Shown here: positions 12,534-22,802 of the stretch, in pieces
Layout of the letters: the number at the start of each line of letters is the position of its first letter
How positions within the stretch are numbered: position 1 is the first letter of the stretch
Source of the DNA: Adiantum capillus-veneris
Taxonomy: Eukaryota > Streptophyta > Polypodiopsida > Polypodiales > Pteridaceae
Assembly: GCA_014529385.2 (NCBI GenBank)
Contig: CM043968.1
Span: forward strand, 124,517,518-124,581,517
Reading direction: 5' to 3'
Length of the DNA stretch: 64,000 nt
Translations under genes and position numbers: made by a program
Notes under the pieces: generated by a model
Told to the model about the DNA's origin: nothing
What the model saw: only the letters and a program-made list of their open reading frames with translations
Database searches by the model: none

Positions 12534-14039
12534 CTATGTATCTCTTCTACTGCTTCTGTGCTTATGTGGCTGATGTGTTTGCTTACCATACAGACAATGT
12601 TCACAGAATTCAAAATCATTAAATGAAAAGCCAGGCAAATAACCAGAACGAGACAAGATTTCCATTTCCTTCTTGGACATATGTCCTAACCGGCTATGCC
12701 ACAAAGAAACATTCGGCTGCTCTGTTACATTGATTACATTTTTAGAGACATTTGATACATAAATCATGTAAAGTCCTCCAGACTTTACTCCATGTGCTAC
12801 TGTCATCGAACCCTTGGATATCTTCCACATGTTTTGTCCAAAAGTGGTGACGTAGCCAGCATCATCAAGTAAACCTGTGCTGATCAAGCTCTTTGTAATT
12901 ACGGAAACATGTCTCACATTCTTCAGCGTGAAAGAAGAGCCATTCTGAAACTTCAATTGAACATCTCCAACACCTAAGATCTCACATGTCTGCCCATTGC
13001 CTAGCCGAACATGATCTTTAGTGGTCACATAAGAGGTAAACCACTCCTTGTTTGGAGACACATGAAGTGATGCCCCTGAGTCTATAATCCAGTCACTCAG
13101 TGCATTTCCATCAGATGCTGTAAGAAGAGCTGAGTCCATTGTATTCTTCAAGAAGTAGATGTCTCCTGACACTAGACTGTCATCCTCTACAAAAACAGTG
13201 TTTGTAACATTTATTTCTTGAATCTTCACTGAGGATTTGTTCTTCTCACCATGGTCTTCAACTTTCTCTTTGCCTTTTTCTGCTTTCCATTCTCTGCAGT
13301 CTCTTTTCATGTGACCCTTCTTGCCACAATGGTAGCATTCTATGTCACTCTTGCCTTTAGAACTGCGGGACTTGCTATGAGACTGATTCCTCTTTCCACC
13401 TTTGTACTTTTCTTTGGTCCTTCCCCTGACAACTAAGGTTGTTCCTTTGCCTGTGTCCATTGTCTTTCTATCGGTTTCTTCAGTAAGCAGACTGCCTTCT
13501 ACACCTGCTATGTTCAAACCATCTGGAGGTGCAGAATTACTCAAAGCTGTGCGAAAAGTGTCCCAACTTTTCGGCAATGTGATCAACAGGAACATAGCTC
13601 TAACAGGTTCATCAAACTTGACACCTTGAGCTGACAACTGACTGTAGATGGTGTTGAATTCATTCAGATGATTGGACATACGTGTCCCTTCTTTCATCTT
13701 CAAGTCAACAAGCTTCTTAAGCCAATATACATGTGAAGCTGCACTCTGCTTGTCATAAAGATCACTCAGCTTTGTCCATGCTTCATAAGCCGACATCTTG
13801 TCTGCTACATTGAAGTAAACGCTTTCTACCAAAGTCAGCATAATGGTAGAAAGTGCCAATTCATCCATTTCGCTCCATTCATCTTCGTCCATATCTTCTG
13901 GTTTTATCCCCTTGAGCTTTATAGGTTTTATCTGCTTCTTTTGTACCAACACGTGCCAAATCTGCTTCTTCCACAATGGGAAATTGGTTCCATCCAGCTT
14001 CTTGATATTGTAAAGAGCAGTGTCCTGTGATCCAGCCAT
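12534..14039 (-). CDS. Gag-protease-pre-integrase frame of element T (501 codons)
   Basis: The frame starts MAGSQDTALYNIKKLDGTNF at 14,039, typical of copia Gag (UBN2-like). A canonical CCHC zinc knuckle CYHCGKKGHMKRDC lies near residue 235. The protease active site WIIDSGASLHVS follows near residue 320, and the pre-integrase zinc domain LWHSRLGHMSKKE with CEHC near residues 445-485. It ends in TAG after SSRRDT; the next codon continues in the same frame straight into the integrase (LALVHSDLCGPM). A point nonsense mutation in a single polyprotein is the simplest reading; regulated readthrough is possible but unsupported. Confidence 0.88.
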   Translation of the reverse strand: MAGSQDTALYNIKKLDGTNFPLWKKQIWHVLVQKKQIKPIKLKGIKPEDMDEDEWSEMDELALSTIMLTLVESVYFNVADKMSAYEAWTKLSDLYDKQSAASHVYWLKKLVDLKMKEGTRMSNHLNEFNTIYSQLSAQGVKFDEPVRAMFLLITLPKSWDTFRTALSNSAPPDGLNIAGVEGSLLTEETDRKTMDTGKGTTLVVRGRTKEKYKGGKRNQSHSKSRSSKGKSDIECYHCGKKGHMKRDCREWKAEKGKEKVEDHGEKNKSSVKIQEINVTNTVFVEDDSLVSGDIYFLKNTMDSALLTASDGNALSDWIIDSGASLHVSPNKEWFTSYVTTKDHVRLGNGQTCEILGVGDVQLKFQNGSSFTLKNVRHVSVITKSLISTGLLDDAGYVTTFGQNMWKISKGSMTVAHGVKSGGLYMIYVSNVSKNVINVTEQPNVSLWHSRLGHMSKKEMEILSRSGYLPGFSFNDFEFCEHCLYGKQTHQPHKHRSSRRDT

Positions 14040-15045
14040 AGCTACGCTTCACAGTAGTTTACTTTCTTGGAAAAAATTCAGCAGAGTTTCCCCTGTAAAC
14101 TGACCTCTGAACCAATATCAACCTGTCAAATGAACCAAGAAAGCTTCAGATTCTGCATAAATTTCGGCAGAGTCTCCTTTGTAAAATGGCTCTGGTGTAC
14201 TCAAAAAACAGACCAAAAAACAGCTCAAAAAACCATTGTCTCTCTAACACTGTAAGCTGTGGTTAAACTTGTCCTGCACTTGTACTGTCTCTCACTGTGT
14301 TGTAAGCATAAACTGCGACAATGCCTCAACGGCAGTAAATCAAAGATGCAATCCCAACTGTCTAACTCACAGTCAATACATCCTAGCTGCCTATCTAAGG
14401 GTGCTCGAGGGATCGCTCCAAGACCTGTATCACCGAAAGGATCTCAACATTCGAGAATCCCCTAGCTCAATAAAACCTCACTCGACCCTCAACAAAGGCT
14501 GCAGTAAATCTGATAGTACATAGATTTCCCACAAAGTCATACATCCACAAACCACTATATGCTGTAACCGCTGCGGCGGTTGTTTGCTGTGTAACTCACA
14601 GCTAGCAAACCCTCAACAGACATACATCATCTCTGACAATACATCCCATGTGGAAGTACCTGCAATGTCAGTATGAAATTTGGAATATCAAGAAACAAAC
14701 ACAAGCTACCTGATGAACTAGTGGATGTCGTCTACAGTCAGTGTGTAGATACGCCCGTGTCGTATGTGACACGCCTCCAAGAACTGTGAGCCGTCCTTCG
14801 ATGTGTAGACAGCCACAAATCAGCACTCTGGGAGTGCCGATATCCTTAGCACCTGTAGTCGTAGGCCAAAACCCCAAATTTGCAGAGTCGAATCTACACC
14901 CGCTGAGACCACGTAGTCGAAAATGGCCTACACAAAACTTTGTCGAAGGCGAGCTGTGGGGCCGTGTCTTCGCCTGTCAAATCTCACTCCAATCTGAGTA
15001 GGTGACTCTGGCTACCTGCAAATGCTGCCCCGAGCCTCGATTTGA
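14040..15045 (-). other. 5' leader of element T
   Basis: About 1 kb lies between the gag start and the PBS. I see no conserved protein in it. The short frames here are probably chance, and it is unusually long for a Tnt1-type leader. Confidence 0.6.
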
Positions 15046-15057
15046 GCTCTAATACCA
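15046..15057 (-). other. Primer-binding site of element T
   Basis: TGGTATTAGAGC on the minus strand, two bases after the LTR end. It matches the initiator tRNA-Met primer site TGGTATCAGAGC with one mismatch. Confidence 0.8.
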
Positions 15058-15059
15058 GT

Positions 15060-15250
15060 TGAAGGAGTACAAGCGGAAGTGTGACGCGAGAGAGAGTGCG
15101 AGAAGAAGAGCACGACGATATGGTGAACTCGCTCTACTGTATGTGTAGAGCATAGTGAGTTCTTATTAGGTTTTTACAAAAGAATATGTGTACATACCTG
15201 GCGGCCCGCCCACTTACCTAGGCGACCACATTGCGGTTTATACCCCAACA
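15060..15250 (-). repeat. 5' LTR of element T
   Basis: 191 bp, TGAAGGAGTAC to TACCCCAACA on the plus strand, followed by the TSD GCTCG. It is nearly identical to 9,774-9,965. Confidence 0.9.
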
Positions 15251-15660
15251 GCTCGTTTGGGAACCCATACTTGTCCCTGCTTCGTTTGTGTTTGAAGAGA
15301 CTTCTTTGGGATCCACCTTGTCTTTGTGTGAGTCTTCAACAGTCTTTGCTTCAACTCTTGTATGCTTGGTTGAGGACAAGATTCAAACTTTGGGAGTTGA
15401 TGATCTAATTGTTTTGGAATCCAAAAAAACTCCTAATGTCTTTGTGCTTGAATCAACTTCTTTGAAACCCAAATCTGACTTGGAAAAGCTTTTGACTTTG
15501 TGATTTTCTTAGATGTTTTTGCAAGCTTCGACTGTTTTTTTGCTAGCATTGGATCTTGTGATTTTTCATCAGAGATCTTCATCTTCTTGATCCATATCTG
15601 CTTTTGGCCAATCTGGCTCTTTGGTATCCAGATTTGTCGAATTATTTTGTTATGACTCAT
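15251..15660 (-). pseudogene. Basic W-x-P-K repeat tract of element B
   Basis: The minus-strand frame 15,433-15,660 encodes RQIWIPKSQIGQKQIWIKK, then QIWVSKK. After a stop and frame change come FWIPKQ, TRWIPKKS and QVWVPK up to the element T insertion, and the tract resumes at 9,768 with a further KKW motif. At least seven Trp motifs of the form [QRKF]-x-W-[IV]-x-K are spaced through a Lys/Gln/Ser-rich sequence. No known domain is recognised. Confidence 0.6.
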
Positions 15661-15742
15661 TCTTTGCCCTTGGCCTTCATTGTTCAGTGATGACGTGAGT
15701 TTCTGGTAGGGGATGTCAAAAGAATCATCATTGTCACTACTA

Positions 15743-15968
15743 TGTTGGAATTAGGGTTGCAGAGAAACGCACACAGCTTGGAAAAGACGAAGGAAGCTCA
15801 AGGCACACAATAGAGAGTGTGTTACTTAGTATGCAATGGAAAGATAGATAGCCCTAGAGTGATGGGCGTATATACAATGCTCGGGGGAAAAAACTCCTAA
15901 AGAGGGAAAAAATTCCTCGACGGTCCTAGTGTGTTCACACACATCACTACCACATGTATATGGTAACA
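15743..15968 (-). repeat. 3' LTR of R1
   Basis: 226 bp, TGTTGGAATTAGGG to TATGGTAACA on the plus strand. The polypurine tract (minus strand AGGGGGGATT, about 15,969-15,979) lies directly inside. It contains a TATA-like stretch in GCGTATATACAATG. Confidence 0.9.
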
Positions 15969-16043
15969 AATCCCCCCTGGAGTGATGCAGTGAACGATAG
16001 CTGGCACATGAGTAAAGGGAAGTGCCATTCCCTGAGGACATGA

Positions 16044-19000
16044 TCAGTGTACAAAGGGCAGTAAACCCAAAGCTTTGTAGAAAGCTTCAAGCTTCTCACG
16101 AGACAATGCCTTTGTGAAAAGATCTGCAAGGTTGTCCTGTGTTGGCACATAAGCCAAGCTGACCTCTCCTGCTGAGAGCCTCTCCCTGACATAGTGGTAA
16201 TGCACCCAATGTGCTTTATGCGAGCATGAAAAACTGGATTCCTCGCAACTGCCAATGCGCTCTGACTGTCAGTGTAGATAGTGTTGGCAGTGTCCTGTCC
16301 AACACCCAAATCAGCCATAAGGCGTCTAAGCCATACACACTCAACCGTAGCTGTGAAGACTGCCTTGTACTCAGCCCCACAACTCGAAGTGGCCACAGCA
16401 GGTTGCTTCTTGCTCAACCATGATATACATGAACTACCAAGCATGAAACAAAGACCACTTGTGGACACTCGTGTGTCAAAACAACCAACCCAATCTGAGT
16501 CCGAAAAAGCATGTAAGTCTGGCGGCAATGATCCCCCCTTGGGATAAAACAAGCCAAGATGTAAAGTGCCACTAAGGTAGGGGAAAATCCTCTTGATAGC
16601 CTGCCAATGCTTAGACCCTGGGCTATGCATAAATTTGTTGACCTGTGAGACTACAAACTAAATATCTGGCCTCGTGTTGCATACATAAATGAGGCAGCCA
16701 ACAGCATTTTGGTAAAGAGTGACATCAGCAGGATCGCCAGCATTATGTAGACTCAACTTCAAACTTGTTTCCATGGGAGTGGCAATAAGTTTGCAATCCT
16801 CAAGTCCAAATTTACATAGCAATGTCTCTATGTAACTTTTCTGACACAAGGCAATACCACCATCACACTGCTTAAACTGTATACCAAAGTAATGATGGAA
16901 CAACCCCAAATCTTTCATCTTGAAAGTAGCATTCAAATCAGCCTTAAATTCAGCAATATGTCTCTCATTTGGTCCAGTGATCAACAAATCATCGACATAA
17001 AGAACAACAATGAGAAGTACATCACCCTCACGCTTTACATACAATGTGCTTTATGTTGGATTGTTACGAAAGCCTCGTTTAACGAAATGAGTGTCAGCTT
17101 TCTCATACCAAGCATGGGGAGATTGCTTCAACCGATACAAAGCCTTCTTACATCTGCACACTTTGTCCTCTTGTCCTTTTATGACAAAACCACGAGGCTG
17201 CGTTACATAAACTTCCTCAAATATGTCACCATTCAAGAAAGCAGTAACAATGTCTGATTGATATACATCCCAACCAAAATGAGCTGCCAATGCACATAGA
17301 AAATGCACAGTAGTCATACGACAAGTGGGAGCAAAAGTCTCTTCATAATCTATGCCTTTTTGCTGTGCATAGTCCTTTGCAACAAGTCGAGCCTTATGGC
17401 GATCGATCTCACCATCCGGCTTGCATTTCAACTTGTAAACCCACTTCATACTAATGGCCTTTTTGCCAGGAGGCAAATCACATAAAGTCCATGTGTCATT
17501 TTCTATAAGTGCATCATATTCTGATTGCATGGCAGCCATCCAATTTTTTGAATTATGTGCTTCATCAAAATACAGAGGCTCCTCAACATCATGTAAGCTA
17601 GACACAGCCAAAGCATAACAATTTGATGCATAAGCTGCATGGCGAGAGCCTGAACTAGTACGACTAGACAAAGGTGCATCCAATTTACTATCACGCAAAG
17701 TGTGCACCAACCATTTTGGAATACCTCTAGCTTGCTCATTTTCAGCCCTTTCCTCATCAAGTACATTATGTACATCTGCATCAGTAATAGGCTGATCTAT
17801 AACATTTTTAGAAACCCCCATAGGCTGTACATTTGCCTCATTGGAACTTACGTTTGTATTTTCACCACTGAAAAGAGGCAACAAAGTGTCATAAATGTCA
17901 TGTGAGCTTACATTACTGTCTCTAGTACATGACAGCAAGGGCTGAATAGAATTTTCCACAAACACTACATCCCGTGAAACTAGAATACGTTTTGTTTGTG
18001 GATGATACAACCTGTATCCTTTGCTTTCAGCACTATAACCAGAACAATACATTTCACAGCCTTATCATCCAATTTTCTGTGCTGTGTTTGTGGCACCAAA
18101 GCATATGCCAAACATCCAAAAACACACATGTGCTCAATAGAAGGCTTTCTATCATGCCATGCTTCATATGGAGTAATAGATTGCAAAGCTTTCGTAGGAC
18201 ACCTGTTAAGTACATAAGTGACACACATGATGGCCTCAAGCCAAAAAGAATGCGGCAAAGCTTGACTTTTGACCATATGTCGTGCCATTTCCATAAGTGA
18301 CCTGTTTTACCTCTCAGCAACACCATTTTGCTGAGGTATATAAGGCACTGTACATTGGTGTTTTATCCCACGACTAGCCAGAAATGCATTAAATTCATGA
18401 GACATATACTCCCCCCCTCAATCGGAACAGAGGGTGCCCATAGTACATTTCGAGACATTTTCAGCCATAGCCAGAAATTTATTGAAGCACATAAAAACTT
18501 CGAACTTCACTTTAAGCGGAAATACCCATGCATGCCTGGAGTAATCATCAATGAAAGTCACGAAGTATAGGTAATTGCCCAAGGACGGAGTTTGCATGGG
18601 CCCACAAACATCACTATGCACAAGCTGCAACCTGCATGTGGCCCGAACTGAACCATCCTTTGAAAACTTACAACGTTGCATCTTACCCAAAATACAGCCT
18701 TCACAAACATGTTTGACAGGTGCTTTAAGCGGCGGCAAAGAAGCAACCATATCAGATTTCTGCAAACGTTGCAAATTGGCAAAATTCAGATGACCAAAAC
18801 GTGCATGCCAAAGTTTTGCATCTGAAATAGCCCTTGAATTTTCAACAGCATTTGCAAAATTTTGTCCACACTTGTCATACAAAGTGAGCTTATACAGCCC
18901 ACGGCACAAAGGCCAGATGCAACGATTCCATCACCAAAACTGAGATCATGAACTGTACATCTGTCATCCACAAATTTGACTACAAGTCCAAGTCTAGCAA

Positions 19001-19300
19001 GTGCGGATACAGACAAGAGATTCTGCTTGATCCCAGGGACATAAAGTGCATCAACAAGTGTGAAGGAACTACCATTAGCAGCAGTAAGCACAATCTTTCC
19101 AACTCCTTGAACTGGATAAGAGGCATTGTTGGCACAAAAAAGTGACATAATTCCCATGAGGGACAGACTCGAGAGAGGTGAACAATTCACAATGCGAGGT
19201 AATGTGCCTTGTAGCACCACTGTCAAAATACCACACATGTGAATCTACAGTAATTGACAAGCATGCATCATGGACAGCAGGATTGTAAGTGCACTCTGCG
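16044..19300 (-). pseudogene. Protease-integrase-RT-RNase H region of R1, broken
   Basis: In order on the minus strand: protease WYFDSGATRHIT near 19,220; pre-integrase LWHARFGHLNFANL; integrase with [21 protein letters not shown] and VPYTPQQNGVAE-type residues; the C-terminal integrase stretch CVFGCLAYALVPQ; reverse transcriptase with [41 protein letters not shown] and VVLYVDDLLITG; RNase H with FSDSDWVGCFD, SSCGAEYKAV and YTDSQSALA; and the C-terminus LGLLPFVH before a stop at 16,044. Several frame changes and stops break it. Confidence 0.85.
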
Positions 19301-19451
19301 CTAAAAGCTCATTCTACATCAACATCAGCATCACAGTCTCCTTTCACAAAAGACTCAACAATGGCTGTATTTGTAGTGGAACTAGCATTTGGAGTGGAAC
19401 CACCCTCTTTCTTCTTAGCCTCTTTGGCCTTCAACTTAGGACACGACTTGA

Positions 19452-20333
19452 TCAAGTGATCATTGGCTTTACAATAATGGCAACGCATCTTCTTTTTGCC
19501 CTTATCACCAGAATTTCCAGAGGAATTGCTGCCAGCAAAAGCATAGGAACAAAATTTTTGCCACTCGCAACAGAACCATAAGAAGTGGCTGCATTGCTAT
19601 TACCACCCTTTCTTTGAGAAGCAATAAAAGCCTGTTCAACTGCACGCTGCCTAGTCCTGTTTTTTTTGGAAAGTGACTCTTGCAACAGTAATATGCATAA
19701 TGCATCAAACTTGACAACTTCAGGATTTCCTTGGGTCATAAGTCTCCAAGTACTAGCAAAAGTCTGGTAAGAATCTGGTAAGGCATCAAGAACAGTCTGC
19801 ACAAGGGAACTGTCTGAAAGGACTTCACCTACAGAAATAAGTTGCTCATTGATATCCTTGACACCAGCAAGAAAATTGTCCATATCATCTTCCTCATGCA
19901 TAATCTTTAACTCCAACTCTTTACGTAGCAAAGAAATTTTAGCCTCATTGCGGCTTGCATAAAGACCAGCCAAAGTATCCCAAGCCTGTTTTGCAGATTT
20001 TGCTGAATGTGTGTGAGGAACAATGGTGCGCTTCACAGACAACACAATCAATGCATGAGCCTGCGCATCCTTTACATCCCAATGAGCTTGTTCTGCTATA
20101 GGCAAAACAAATCTAATAGAAGCAATCCTTGCAGCAAGACCTGCAACATCCTCAACATCGCCTACATCCTCAGAACCAGGACGTACATCAATGCCTTGCA
20201 CAATATTCTAGACGCCATTTGACACAAGAACGTGTTTCATCATATAAGCCCACATAGGGTAATTGTCCCCATCCAACCTGTCCTCAGCAGCAAACATCTT
20301 GAACACATCTGTGTTGTTGTTGTTGTCAGCCAT
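19452..20333 (-). pseudogene. Gag of R1, broken
   Basis: The start ATG at 20,333 gives MADNNNNTDVFKMF, then DNYPMWAYMMKHVL, a UBN2-type copia Gag. A TAG replaces the Trp after VSNGV. The body continues with HSAKSAKQAWDTLAGLYAS and LDALPDSYQTFAS, and the CCHC knuckle CHYCKANDHLIKSC lies near 19,460-19,500 after a frameshift. The Trp-to-stop change is at the same codon in R2 (TGA) but not in R4. Confidence 0.85.
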
Positions 20334-20640
20334 GGTAAATACTGCACATGATGTGAAAATTGCCCGAAAATAGGAGAAACGGAGCGGGAACAACACGTGC
20401 TATATAGCACAAACCATAGAAGACTATAAGGCAACTGTTATACAGAAAATGACACTGACAAAAATTCTGCACAAAATGATGAAATAGCCCGTGCAGTACT
20501 GCCTGTAGTGGAAACGGAGGCCAAAATGAGCCCAAAATTTTTATCGACCTATGAACGCTTGCTAAAGCTCATTGAAATCGGAGAAAGTGAGCAGGCGTGT
20601 GATGGAGCAGATGGCGACTAATCCCAGGAGGATGTAGCCT

Positions 20641-20652
20641 GCTCTGATACCA
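20641..20652 (-). other. Primer-binding site of R1
   Basis: TGGTATCAGAGC on the minus strand, two bases (AT) after the LTR end: a perfect 12-base match to the initiator tRNA-Met primer site. Confidence 0.9.
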
Positions 20653-20654
20653 AT

Positions 20655-20881
20655 TGTTGGAATTAGGGTTGCAGAGAAACGCACACAGCTTGGAGAAGAT
20701 GAAGGAAGCTCAAGGCACACAATAGAGACTGTGTTACTTAGTATGCAATGGAAATATAGATAGCCCTAGAATGATGGGTGTATATACAATGCTCGGGGGA
20801 AAGACCCTCCTAAAGAGGAAAAAAATGCCCCGGCGGTCCTAGTGTGTTCACACACATCACTACCACATGTATATGGTAACA
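20655..20881 (-). repeat. 5' LTR of R1
   Basis: 227 bp, TGTTGGAATTAGGG to ATATGGTAACA on the plus strand, followed by TSD TGCTA. Confidence 0.9.
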
Positions 20882-21333
20882 TGCTATACTCAGTAAGGTT
20901 GCATTCTAGTCCTTTCCCTTTGTGTTTTGGCTGGTTATGAAAAGTTATTGTCTATTTTCTCTTGGATTGTCGTTTCTCGGATGAATTTTCTATCCACTTG
21001 ATTAGAGCATTGGTAGCTCGTTGACATGGTTGTGTTCTTCTCGACTGAGTCTTTTTTGCATGTATAGGAGCCACGCATGAGGATGCTTGTTGTGGTTGCA
21101 TCACCATCAAGGATTTTGGAGTCCACTTTTGATGTACTTTATTTTTGTAGTGACGAGATTGTTTCCTGGGTCTTTGATCTAGACAAATATAAAACCGTGT
21201 ATTTGTTAAAGTGTTGTTCATGTCAACTCCTGGATTATCTAGATTTTCATTGTTGGCATCTTCTTAAGCTCCAAGTGTTCTATAGAGTCATAGAATTCGT
21301 ATTTTTCTTCGGAGTCATTTTCCTGGATCACAC
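20882..21333 (-). pseudogene. Element B: N-terminal part of the basic Trp tract
   Basis: This segment links the protease to the W-x-P-K tract. The frame 20,952-21,221 is strongly basic and contains HQKWTPKS and IKWIENSS, which look like further members of the Trp motif series. It matches 1,880-2,200 in A and 29,890-30,225 in C. Confidence 0.5.
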
Positions 21334-21657
21334 TCATTGCAAAATAAGGACCAACATTAGAATGATATCATAGTTGTTCTTCTTGCCAAAGTCAACAATA
21401 AGAAAGGTTTTCTCATATTCAAATTCACAAGGAGTAACAACTGCTAACAGTCCTATGGGCTTTTCCATTCCTAGTAGCCCCCATTGCTGGTTTTTCCCAT
21501 TTTTTCCAGACGTCTTTTGTTGTGATGGCAACACCAACTCCGCTATCAAGGATTGCCATGGTTTTTACACCTTGGAATTACACACAAAGAGTGGTGTTCC
21601 CATCTTCTCCCTCATAGTACTTGCCTACCTTGTTTATAGGCATTGGCCTAGTTTTTA
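21334..21657 (-). pseudogene. Retropepsin-like protease of element B
   Basis: Read on the minus strand, GVKTMAILDSGVGVAI contains the catalytic Asp-Ser-Gly. KTFLIVDFGKKNNYDIIL follows, but the sequence then jumps, so the LGRPF half present in A is lost by a small deletion near 21,357. The upstream linker ends with KVGKYYEGEDGNTTLCV. This copy shows the ancestral active site of the family, while A has Ala and D has Asp-Asn-Arg there. Confidence 0.7.
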
Positions 21658-22800
21658 GCTGAGGCATTTCTAGCTCTTTGATCCCTTTCTTAATTTGAGT
21701 CATTGGTATTTTAGCACCAAATATTTCTAAGAATTTTTCCACAGTAGCCCACATGTTTGGTCGTATTCTGAGCAACTTGGCTAACGTTATCGTACAGTTG
21801 ACTGGTGTAGACAAAATGTCTATAAGCCCTTTTGATTTGATGACCTTGTTGGGAGATAGTCTCTGTGATGGGACTGCAACAACCTCTGACTTGGTCTCGT
21901 ACTCTCTCGTATAAGATGATAGTGTTCTTAGAGAATGGGGTTGACTATCCATAGACTATACAAATCCTTTGTTTCCCCAATATGATTCCACTTCTAGATT
22001 CATTTGAGATCCAACCTCAAATTCCTCTACTGGTGGAAGAGAAACTCCTCTTCCATCAACCTGCCTAGTTTCCTCACTTGCTTCATTGGCCTCTTTGACT
22101 TGTTTCCACAATTTTTCAAGACCATTTATTTCTTTACAACTATCAGGTATAGCTATGTGAAATCCCTTGGAAGAGTTATCCATGGTATTAAGCACTATCC
22201 TTGGCTCTATTGCGGGGTCCTTGAGCTTTTGTCCGTGCTCGTGACTGGAATCTAGCTCTTTTTGTCCGTGGCTTGGTGGGATTACTGGTGTAGGTGGGAC
22301 AAAGATCACACCCTCGGGTTTTTCAACTTGTGGTTCTAGTAAATCTTGGGTTGTTTGAATCATTTTCTAGTAAATCTTGGGTTGTTTGAATCATTTTCTG
22401 ACACATTTCAAGCCTGTCCTTTTTTAGTTTTACATATGGATATGTCATCCACCTCTGTTCTTGGGTTTGGTTGTTTTTGAGCCGTGTTTCATAGGCTTTT
22501 AAGAGGGAATCTAATGGCTCATTGACCTTCTCGACTAACACTGATCCTCCTGAACTGGCACTTCTCTATTTCTCCTCTATGGATGGTTCTTCCTGGAGGT
22601 TGAGATGTCTGCAAAATAGAAGGTGCAACCATTTCCTCATGTTGTCTTACCTTCTCTTTAGCTTGGATAAGCTCATTAGCTATGGATTTTTGCTCTTGTT
22701 CTCTACGTGCTTTCATCCTAGCCTTTCTAGATTTTTAGTTATTTCGTTTGCTCTTGGTTGTTTGACTAGGTGCGTCGGTCTTTGGCTCCCCCATCTCTAG
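21658..22800 (-). pseudogene. Gag-protease linker of element B
   Basis: Frames 21,956-22,363, 22,323-22,541 and 22,519-22,716 encode the basic coiled-coil-like part (KARREQEQKSIANELIQAK), then VIFVPPTPVIPPSHGQKE, IAIPDSCKEINGLEKLWKQV and SQRLSPNKVIKSKG. This fills the same place as 3,086-4,158 in A. A 31-bp duplication breaks the frame near 22,366. Confidence 0.6.
22335..22397. repeat. 31-bp tandem duplication in element B
   Basis: CTAGTAAATCTTGGGTTGTT and the following bases occur twice with a 31-bp period. A (around 3,735) has one copy. Confidence 0.8.
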
Positions 22801-22802
22801 GC

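Larger units (their letters stand above)
9774..15250 (-). mobile_element. Ty1/copia retrotransposon T (Tnt1-like), complete, 5,477 bp
   Basis: The element has two LTRs, PBS, polypurine tract, gag, protease, integrase, reverse transcriptase and RNase H in copia order on the minus strand, and a perfect 5-bp TSD. It lies inside the W-x-P-K tract of gypsy element B. By eye the two LTRs differ at about seven positions of 192, so it is one of the younger insertions here. Three internal stops and two frameshifts make it non-functional as read. Confidence 0.92.
15743..20881 (-). mobile_element. Ty1/copia retrotransposon R1, complete, 5,139 bp
   Basis: The LTRs are 15,743-15,968 and 20,655-20,881. 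An initiator tRNA-Met PBS, polypurine tract and all copia domains are on the minus strand. It is inserted in gypsy element B just upstream of the W-x-P-K tract; the flanks TACTA (15,738-15,742) and TGCTA (20,882-20,886) are the diverged 5-bp TSD, with TGCTA matching the empty site in C (29,878-29,884). The LTRs differ at about a dozen positions by eye, so it looks older than T. Confidence 0.9.

Noticed and set aside
13251-13629. Plus-strand frames inside element T
   Set aside because: They are the reverse side of the gag frame of T, which has clear domains on the minus strand.
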